Under the pieces are notes generated by a model. That model saw only the letters and a list, made by a program, of their open reading frames with translations, made no database searches and was not told the origin of the DNA. Source: Treponemataceae bacterium (lineage in GTDB: Bacteria; Spirochaetota; Spirochaetia; Treponematales; Treponemataceae). From it: a stretch of 11,627 bases of DNA. The stretch lies in assembly GCA_024402455.1 (NCBI GenBank), contig JAKSTS010000057.1, forward strand, positions 1 to 11,627. Direction: 5' to 3'. How positions within the stretch are numbered: position 1 is the stretch's first letter; the number at the start of each line of letters is the position of its first letter. This document shows, piece by piece, positions 6,737 to 11,627 of this stretch. The position numbers were made by a program, and so were the translations under genes.

Positions 6737-7873
6737 ATGCAAATCATTCCTATTGCAAGTGGAAAAGGCGGCGTCGGAAAAAGTCTGGTGTCTGCAAATC
6801 TGGCAATTGCCCTGGCACAGTCTGGAAAAAGGGTTGTGCTCGTCGATCTTGATCTTGGAGCATCTAATCTTCATCTGGTCCTTGGTCATCAATCTCCAAA
6901 AGCTGGTCTTGGAACTTTTTTAACTGGAAATTCTGAATTTGAAGAAATAATTGTTCCTACTGATTATGCAAATCTGATGTTCATTCCAGGCGATTCAGAA
7001 ATTCCTGGAATGTCGTCTATTAAAGCAGCACAGAAGAATCTGCTTATAAAAAAACTGCAGGCCGCAAACTGCGATTTTCTGCTGATTGACCTTGGCGCCG
7101 GCACTCACTTGAGCATTCTTGATTTCTTTCTGCTTTCGCCTCAAGGCATTATTGTAACGGCTCCGACTGTAACTGCAATTCTTGACGGTTATCTGTTTTT
7201 GAAGAATGCCGTTTTCAGACTTATGTACAATTCCTTCAAGCGCAATTCTAAAGCTTACGAATATCTTGAAAAACTTAAAAACGACGCGGCTTCAATGCAG
7301 CGCCTTTATATTCCAAAGCTTATAGATGAAATTGAAAAAGTTGATCCTGAAAATGCCGAACTTTTCCGCCGCAGAATGAAGCAGTTCCGTCCGCGTCTTA
7401 TTCTGAACATGCTTGACTCTCCGCAGGATGCAGAAAAAGCTTTGAAAATCCGCCGTTCATGCAAAGAATACCTTGGTGTTGAACTTGAACATCTTGGCGT
7501 TATTTACAGAGATGTTCTTCAGGATATTGCCCTTGCTTCAAGACTTCCGATTGTTGTTTATAAACCGCAGTCAGTTCTTGCCCAGGCAATTTACCGCATA
7601 GCCGGAAAAGTACGCGATTCAGAAACGCTTTCATTTGATCAGTATGTTGATGCAACAAACGAAAGCTTTTCTAATGCAGAAGAAGATGCAGCACAGGATT
7701 TTGAAGCAAAGATGACCTATATAGAAGATCTTGTCGGTACCGGCACTTTGACAATAGGTGATGTTGCAGAAGTAATTAAATCTCAGCAATATGAAATAAC
7801 TCAGCTTAAAAAAGAAAATGCACTTTTGAAGCAGAAAATTCTTAAAGCACATTCTCAAGGTTTTTCACTTTAA
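6737..7873 (+). CDS. MinD/ParA-family ATPase with C-terminal coiled coil
   Basis: This 378-residue protein belongs to the deviant Walker A ATPases (MinD, ParA, FlhG), which dimerise with ATP on a membrane or nucleoid surface to place cellular structures. The motifs are SGKGGVGKS at 8-16 with signature lysine K10, VVLVDLDLG at 33-41, and LLIDLGAG at 115-122. A charged helical stretch at about 160-218 interrupts the fold, before LILNMLD and the C-terminal part of the domain. Residues 345-370 form a coiled coil (ITQLKKENALLKQKIL), not usual in MinD or FlhG. I see no clear MinD-type amphipathic membrane helix. I start at ATG 6737, which puts the P-loop at residue 8 as in relatives; a TTG at 6710 would add nine residues. 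A weak GGA lies about 9 nt upstream. The process it serves is unknown. Confidence 0.9.
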   Translation: MQIIPIASGKGGVGKSLVSANLAIALAQSGKRVVLVDLDLGASNLHLVLGHQSPKAGLGTFLTGNSEFEEIIVPTDYANLMFIPGDSEIPGMSSIKAAQKNLLIKKLQAANCDFLLIDLGAGTHLSILDFFLLSPQGIIVTAPTVTAILDGYLFLKNAVFRLMYNSFKRNSKAYEYLEKLKNDAASMQRLYIPKLIDEIEKVDPENAELFRRRMKQFRPRLILNMLDSPQDAEKALKIRRSCKEYLGVELEHLGVIYRDVLQDIALASRLPIVVYKPQSVLAQAIYRIAGKVRDSETLSFDQYVDATNESFSNAEEDAAQDFEAKMTYIEDLVGTGTLTIGDVAEVIKSQQYEITQLKKENALLKQKILKAHSQGFSL

Positions 7874-7932
7874 AGTGTCTGTTTAAAAGTTTTAAGCAAT
7901 GCGTGCCTTGCTGCATGCATATTTTTCAAAGA

Positions 7933-7960
7933 AGGCTCTAAAATTTCGGTTTTGGAGCCT
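7933..7960. other. Stem-loop between the MinD-like gene and lgt
   Basis: AGGCTCTAAAA (7933-7943) pairs with TTTTGGAGCCT (7950-7960) over 11 bp with one U-G wobble and a 6-nt loop TTTCGG. It is followed by CCGTTTTAGG, a poor T-run, and ends 7 nt before the lgt ribosome binding site. It may be a leaky terminator that lets part of the transcription into lgt. Confidence 0.55.
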
Positions 7961-7967
7961 CCGTTTT

Positions 7968-7971
7968 AGGA
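7968..7971 (+). promoter_or_regulatory. Ribosome binding site of lgt
   Basis: AGGA lies 6 nt before the lgt ATG at 7978. It fixes the start and shows that this organism does use Shine-Dalgarno pairing, in contrast to the genes with very short predicted leaders. Confidence 0.7.
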
Positions 7972-7977
7972 ACATAA

Positions 7978-8964
7978 ATGCAGTTAGTTATAAATTATCC
8001 GTCATGGATTCATCCTGAAATTTTTCCTGGTGTGCCTGTTTTAGGCTTGCTCCGCTGGTATGGGCTTATGTATGTTGTTGCATTTGCCACAGCGTATTTT
8101 GTTTTTATAAAGCAGGTAAAACAGGGCGCTTTAGATACAAATGATTATAAATGTATAGACGATGATGTTTTAAGTTTCTTTTTCTGCGGCATTCTGTGTC
8201 TTATTATGGGTGCGCGCATTTTTTATACATTGGTTTACGATAAAAGCGGCTATTACTGGCATAAGCCATGGAGAATTTTCTGGCCTTTCGATGAAAGCGG
8301 AACCTTTACAGGTTTTGCAGGAATGTCTTACCATGGCGGTTTTATCGGCGGGCTTTTTGGAATGATAATTTGGTGTGTCTGGCATCATAAACCGATTGGC
8401 AAATGGGTTGATGTAATGTCCGCTTCAATCCCGCTGGGCTATACATTTGGTCGTCTTGGCAATTTCTTTAATGCTGAATTATACGGGCGCATTACAACCG
8501 CGCCATGGGGAATGGTTTTCCCTGATGCAGACAGATATTCACTTTCTTTAGATTGGGTTCAGAAGGTTATTGAAAAAACAAATCTTGCAGTTCCTGCCGG
8601 AGCTTCTACAGTAATTCTGCCACGGCACCCGAGCCAGCTTTACGAAGCTTTATTTGAAGGTCTTTTTATTTGGGCAGTATTGTGGCTTCTGCGGAAGAAA
8701 AAGCCTTTTGACGGCTTTATAGGCTGTTCTTATTGTGTTTTATATGGTCTTGTTCGTTTTGTAATTGAATATTTCCGCGAACCGGATGCAGATTTAGGTT
8801 ACAGGGTTGCAGCCGTTTCTGATGCACCGATTTATTTTAATGTTTCGCTTTTTAATCTGTCGACCGGACAGATTCTGTGTGCGTTTATGATTGGTTCTGG
8901 GTTTCTTATGATGGCAGTCTGTGCATTTATTGATTATCGCAAAAAACACCCGAAACAAAACTAG
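7978..8964 (+). CDS. lgt: Phosphatidylglycerol-prolipoprotein diacylglyceryl transferase
   Basis: Lgt is the inner-membrane enzyme that transfers diacylglycerol from phosphatidylglycerol to the lipobox cysteine of prolipoproteins, the first step of lipoprotein maturation. The Lgt signature GRLGNFFNAELYG is at residues 158-170, and R159 corresponds to the essential arginine. YHGG at 118-121 holds the conserved histidine, and YFREPD at 265-270 holds the second key arginine. Hydrophobic segments near 28-45, 66-85, 112-135, 147-160, 222-238, 245-262 and 298-318 fit a seven-helix topology. At 328 residues it is somewhat longer than E. coli Lgt (291), mainly through the loops around 90-110 and 185-215. 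Spirochaetes rely heavily on lipoproteins. No good promoter is visible just upstream, so it may be partly co-transcribed with the MinD-like gene; it ends before a bidirectional terminator. Confidence 0.97.
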   Translation: MQLVINYPSWIHPEIFPGVPVLGLLRWYGLMYVVAFATAYFVFIKQVKQGALDTNDYKCIDDDVLSFFFCGILCLIMGARIFYTLVYDKSGYYWHKPWRIFWPFDESGTFTGFAGMSYHGGFIGGLFGMIIWCVWHHKPIGKWVDVMSASIPLGYTFGRLGNFFNAELYGRITTAPWGMVFPDADRYSLSLDWVQKVIEKTNLAVPAGASTVILPRHPSQLYEALFEGLFIWAVLWLLRKKKPFDGFIGCSYCVLYGLVRFVIEYFREPDADLGYRVAAVSDAPIYFNVSLFNLSTGQILCAFMIGSGFLMMAVCAFIDYRKKHPKQN

Positions 8965-8978
8965 ATTTCCTCTTTTCA

Positions 8979-9034
8979 AAAAAAAACCCGGTGTTTCAAA
9001 CTGAAGCAGGCTTCAAAGAAACTCCGGGGCTTTT
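8979..9034. terminator. Bidirectional terminator between lgt and tkt
   Basis: CCCGGTGTTTC (8987-8997) pairs with GAAACTCCGGG (9018-9028) with a single mismatch, and TGAAG/CTTCA form a second hairpin inside the loop. A run of A before the left arm gives a strong T-run for the - strand (tkt); CTTTTC after the right arm gives a weaker one for lgt. Confidence 0.85.
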
Positions 9035-9045
9035 CAATTTTAAAG

Positions 9046-9076
9046 GCATTCCTGAAAAAAGAAAAATCAGGAATGC
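9046..9076. other. Stem-loop just after the transketolase stop codon
   Basis: GCATTCCTGA (9046-9055) and TCAGGAATGC (9067-9076) form a perfect 10-bp stem, 13 nt past the tkt stop on the - strand. In the tkt mRNA the 11-nt loop is all pyrimidine (nearly all U). No proper T-run follows the stem; the true terminator is about 18 bp further on. It could act as an early terminator or protect the 3' end. Confidence 0.55.
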
Positions 9077-9089
9077 TGCTGGTCAAAAC

Positions 9090-11054
9090 TTATTTTGCAA
9101 TGAGTTTTGCAAGGTTTTCAGCTGTAAATCCTAAGTGTTCTGCAACTTTTGCTGCCGGACCAGATTCGCCGAAACGGTTGATTGCAAAAATGTCTTCTGC
9201 TTTTGCAAAATATTCCCATCCCATTGAAATGCCAGCTTCTGCTGCAACAACACGAGATTTTGGTGCAACGATTGCTGCCTGAATTTCTTTTGGCTGACGG
9301 ATGAAAGCTTCTCTGTCAAGAACAGAAACAATGCGGATTGTTTTGTTAGAAACAAGTTTTGCAGCGGCAAGTGCAAGGTTTACTTCTGAACCAGAAGCAA
9401 CTACTGTTACGTCAGGGTTGTCTGAACCTTTCTTAACGATGTATGCGCCGCAGCGTGCTGTGTTGCGCCAGTCTGGATCATCTTTTTCGTAAACAGCAAG
9501 ATTCTGTCTTGTCAAAGCGAGACAAGATGGAGCATCTGTTGTTTCCATTGCAATTTCCCATGCAACAGCTGCTTCTTCAGCATCGCCTGGTCTTAAAACT
9601 TTTACATTTGGAATTGCACGCAATGCTGCAAGTGTTTCGATTGGCTGGTGTGTCGGTCCGTCTTCACCTACGTAGATAGAATCGTGTGTAAGAACGTAAA
9701 CAACCGGCTGCTTCATCAATGCAGAAAGGCGGAGAGCCGGGCGGAGATAATCTGAGAAAACCATGAATGTTGCACAGAATGTTCTGAAACCGCCATGGAG
9801 CTGGATACCGTTAGAAATTGCAGCCATTGCAAATTCGCGGATACCAAAATGAAGGTAACGGCCTGCTCTGTCTTCAGCTGAATATGAGTTTTCGCCTTTA
9901 AGAGCTGTAACGTTTGGTCCCTGCAAGTCTGCTGAACCGCCTACAAGGTTCTTGTAGCGCTGTGCCATAACATTGAGTGCTGCACCAGAAGCGTTGCGTG
10001 TTGCAAGAGCTTCGCCGACAGCATACTGTGGAAGTGCAACATTAGCCTGTGGTTTATCAGAGAAATATGCATCCCATTCAGCACGTTTTTCAGGATATTT
10101 TTTAGACCATTCTGCAAAAAGTTTGTCCCAGTCTGCATTTGCCTTTGCAAATACAGAAGCTTTTTCTGCGAAATAATCTTTTGATTCTTTTGCAATGTAG
10201 AATTCTTCATTTGCAGGAATTCCAAGATTTGCTTTTGCTGCAGCAATTCCTTCTGCACCGAGAGGTGCACCGTGTGCTTTTGCTGTTCCGGCAACTGTCG
10301 GTGCGCCCTGTCCGATTGTAGACTTGAGCATGATGAGTGTCGGACGGTCGTCTTTCTTTGCCTGTTCAACAAGAGAGATAATGTCGCTCATGTTGTACAT
10401 TGAGCCTTTGAGAACCTGCCAGCCGTAAGCGAGATAACGTTTTTCAACATCTTCTGCAAAAGCAATGTCTGTAGAACCATCAATACTGATTTTGTTCTGG
10501 TCATAGAAAGCAATAAGTTTTCCAAGTTTCAATGTACCGGCAAGGCTTGATGCTTCAGAAGAAACGCCTTCCATAAGGCAGCCTTCGCCGATAAGTGTAT
10601 ATGTGTAATGGTCAACGATTTTAAAATCGTCTGTGTTGAATTTTGCAGCAAGCATTGATTCTGCAATTGCCATACCGACAGCCATTGCAAAACCCTGTCC
10701 GAGAGGTCCGCCTGTTGCTTCTACACCGTCTGTAATGCCAAATTCAGGGTGTCCGGCACAATGTGAACCGATTTGTCTGAATGTTTTTACGTCATCAAGA
10801 GTTACGTTGTAGCCACTCAAATGAAGAATTGAGTACAAAAGCATTGAGCCGTGTCCTGCAGAAAGAACAAAACGGTCACGATCTGCCCATTTTGAATTTT
10901 TTGGGTTGTGCTTCATGATTTCACCATAAAGCACTGCTGCAAGTTCTGCACAACCAAGAGGCAAACCTGGGTGACCAGAATTTGCTTTTTGAATTGCGTC
11001 CATCGAAAGGCTGCGCACAGAAAGTGCTGTGGCTTCAAGACCTTTTGTGTTCAT
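9090..11054 (-). CDS. tkt: Transketolase
   Basis: Transketolase moves two-carbon units between sugar phosphates in the non-oxidative pentose phosphate pathway, using thiamine diphosphate and a divalent metal in the cytoplasm. The 654-residue length is typical. Visible family features are SGHPGLPLG (H28), SAGHGSM (H68), GPLGQG (116-121), the cofactor motif GEGCLMEG (156-163) with N187 and I189 as further metal-site residues, catalytic E407 in HFGIREFAM, and the signature GEDGPTHQPIE (463-473). The cofactor motif normally reads GDG; here the aspartate is glutamate (E157). I start at ATG 11054 because GGAG lies 6 nt upstream and the family begins close to this point; an in-frame ATG at 11102 would add an unlikely 16 residues. 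Convergent with lgt. Identification is firm. Confidence 0.97.
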   Translation of the reverse strand: MNTKGLEATALSVRSLSMDAIQKANSGHPGLPLGCAELAAVLYGEIMKHNPKNSKWADRDRFVLSAGHGSMLLYSILHLSGYNVTLDDVKTFRQIGSHCAGHPEFGITDGVEATGGPLGQGFAMAVGMAIAESMLAAKFNTDDFKIVDHYTYTLIGEGCLMEGVSSEASSLAGTLKLGKLIAFYDQNKISIDGSTDIAFAEDVEKRYLAYGWQVLKGSMYNMSDIISLVEQAKKDDRPTLIMLKSTIGQGAPTVAGTAKAHGAPLGAEGIAAAKANLGIPANEEFYIAKESKDYFAEKASVFAKANADWDKLFAEWSKKYPEKRAEWDAYFSDKPQANVALPQYAVGEALATRNASGAALNVMAQRYKNLVGGSADLQGPNVTALKGENSYSAEDRAGRYLHFGIREFAMAAISNGIQLHGGFRTFCATFMVFSDYLRPALRLSALMKQPVVYVLTHDSIYVGEDGPTHQPIETLAALRAIPNVKVLRPGDAEEAAVAWEIAMETTDAPSCLALTRQNLAVYEKDDPDWRNTARCGAYIVKKGSDNPDVTVVASGSEVNLALAAAKLVSNKTIRIVSVLDREAFIRQPKEIQAAIVAPKSRVVAAEAGISMGWEYFAKAEDIFAINRFGESGPAAKVAEHLGFTAENLAKLIAK

Positions 11055-11060
11055 TTTAGT

Positions 11061-11064
11061 CTCC
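11061..11064 (-). promoter_or_regulatory. Ribosome binding site of tkt
   Basis: On the - strand, CAGGAG is followed by ACTAAA and then the ATG at 11054. This is the best Shine-Dalgarno sequence in the window and decides the start over the in-frame ATG at 11102. Confidence 0.8.
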
Positions 11065-11110
11065 TGTATTCCATGTATATTTATGGCACCGATGAAAAAC
11101 ATCGCGCTTA

Positions 11111-11139
11111 ATTTTTGAGAATCTTAAAATCAGTTTCAA
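11111..11139 (-). promoter_or_regulatory. Possible tkt promoter
   Basis: On the - strand, TTGAAA (11139-11134) and AAAAAT (11116-11111) lie 17 bp apart, giving a leader of about 50 nt that contains the ribosome binding site. The -10 box is poor (4 of 6), so this is tentative. Confidence 0.3.
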
Positions 11140-11162
11140 AATTCCCTTTTATAAACAAAAGA

Positions 11163-11198
11163 AAAACGTCTGCCGTTTAAAAACAGGTTAAACGTTTT
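11163..11198. repeat. Overlapping inverted repeats upstream of tkt
   Basis: CGTTTAA (11174-11180) and TTAAACG (11188-11194) form one perfect 7-bp stem. AAAACGT (11163-11169) and ACGTTTT (11192-11198) form another 7-bp stem that uses part of the same right arm, so the two exclude each other. On the - strand the second stem is followed by CTTTT, which resembles a weak terminator. They lie about 110-145 bp before the tkt start. Confidence 0.4.
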
Positions 11199-11502
11199 AA
11201 TCATATAATCATATTGATATTTAGTCTTGAAGTAAATCGGTTTTTTCTCTTATAAGAAGCAAATAATGTTTTTTTCTCTGGAAGATTCTAGAATAATGCT
11301 GAACGTTTTTTTTGATTCTTACTGAATGTTTCATATGCAGGTCTTCAGGTTATATTGAAGGTGATGAAGCCCGGCTGCGTTATCTTGTGATAGTGCTTTA
11401 TGACAGAGGACGATGCCGATGCTTTTCTGTGCCGGAGACCAGTTCATTTTGTTGTGCATGCAGTTTTTGCAGTTTCATTTGCTAAAATGTCGCAAAACAT
11501 GG

Positions 11503-11530
11503 TTGACAAAACCTTTCGTCACCGTAAAAT
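11503..11530 (+). promoter_or_regulatory. Near-consensus sigma70 promoter pointing out of the window
   Basis: A perfect -35 box TTGACA (11503-11508) is followed after 16 bp by TAAAAT (11525-11530), five of six consensus bases. This is the strongest promoter in the window. An ATG at 11538 lies 7 nt after the -10 box but opens only a 25-codon frame ending in TAA at 11615, so the main target is probably downstream of the window. Confidence 0.6.
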
Positions 11531-11627
11531 AATGAATATGAAAATTTCTAGAAACCTTTCCGGCCGGATGTGCCGTTCACGAGCTTCTTCAGTTCTATTG
11601 ATTTCTATACGATAATCAGAAATACCA

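Larger units (their letters stand above)
11103..11627. other. Right-edge region without a convincing gene
   Basis: No open frame here has support from a known family, a good start or length. The stretch is AT-rich and contains the overlapping repeats at 11163-11198, four perfect 10-bp palindromes (TCTTATAAGA 11248, ATTCTAGAAT 11285, TTTCTAGAAA 11545, TCCGGCCGGA 11559) and a near-consensus promoter at 11503-11530 pointing right. The gene served by that promoter probably lies beyond the window. Confidence 0.6.

Noticed and set aside
9941..10372. 143-codon - strand frame inside tkt
   Set aside because: It is a shifted frame of transketolase, rich in Gln, His and Leu because of the many CAG/CTG-like triplets, and has no start signal.
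11055..11102. In-frame ATG giving transketolase 16 extra residues
   Set aside because: It lacks a ribosome binding site, whereas GGAG lies 6 nt before the ATG at 11054, where the family's homology begins.
11400..11615. 71-codon + strand frame at the right edge
   Set aside because: No recognisable family, no ribosome binding site, unusual cysteine- and arginine-rich composition, and the strong promoter at 11503-11530 lies inside it. Probably chance.
1..11627. Search for CRISPR, tRNA, IS elements, defence or toxin-antitoxin genes
   Set aside because: No regularly spaced repeats, no transposase, no tRNA-like fold and no small paired genes were found; all long frames fit housekeeping genes plus one unknown.

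Overview
The window looks like chromosomal DNA of a spirochaete, most likely a Treponema. It is AT-rich and every recognisable gene is housekeeping. It has a lone nitrogen-type PTS IIA protein with no PTS permease, as treponemes are known to have. I see no insertion sequence, phage gene, CRISPR array, tRNA or rRNA. The genus is inference; no sequence search was possible.

Layout: (1) 1-1122, + strand: threonine synthase without its first roughly 60 residues, converging on (2) 1270-2175, - strand: an adenosine-deaminase-family hydrolase. A bidirectional terminator lies between them. (3) 2368-4167, - strand: oligoendopeptidase F. A ~200 bp divergent promoter region separates it from a + strand block: (4) 4372-5874, a 500-residue protein I do not recognise; (5) 5867-6352, a PtsN-like EIIA protein overlapping gene 4 by 8 bp; then a 384 bp non-coding stretch full of secondary structure; (6) 6737-7873, a MinD/ParA-type ATPase with a C-terminal coiled coil; (7) 7978-8964, Lgt, the prolipoprotein diacylglyceryl transferase. 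A second bidirectional terminator separates Lgt from (8) 9090-11054, - strand: transketolase. The last ~570 bp hold no convincing gene, but a near-consensus promoter points out of the right edge.

The genes serve different ends: amino-acid synthesis, purine salvage, peptide breakdown, the pentose phosphate pathway, lipoprotein maturation, and regulation or spatial organisation. Only genes 4 and 5 are clearly an operon. Genes 6 and 7 may be co-transcribed, because the hairpin between them has only a poor T-run.

The more unusual signals are regulatory. At three genes, and once more at the right edge, the best sigma70-like promoter has its -10 box only 6 to 8 nt before the start codon with no ribosome binding site, so leaderless mRNAs are predicted. 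Transketolase and lgt have clear ribosome binding sites. Several genes have a stem-loop without a T-run just after the stop codon, followed by a separate intrinsic terminator. There is no strong sign of a new multi-gene system. The best candidate for undescribed biology is the unknown protein coupled to the EIIA protein, with the structured RNA region after them.
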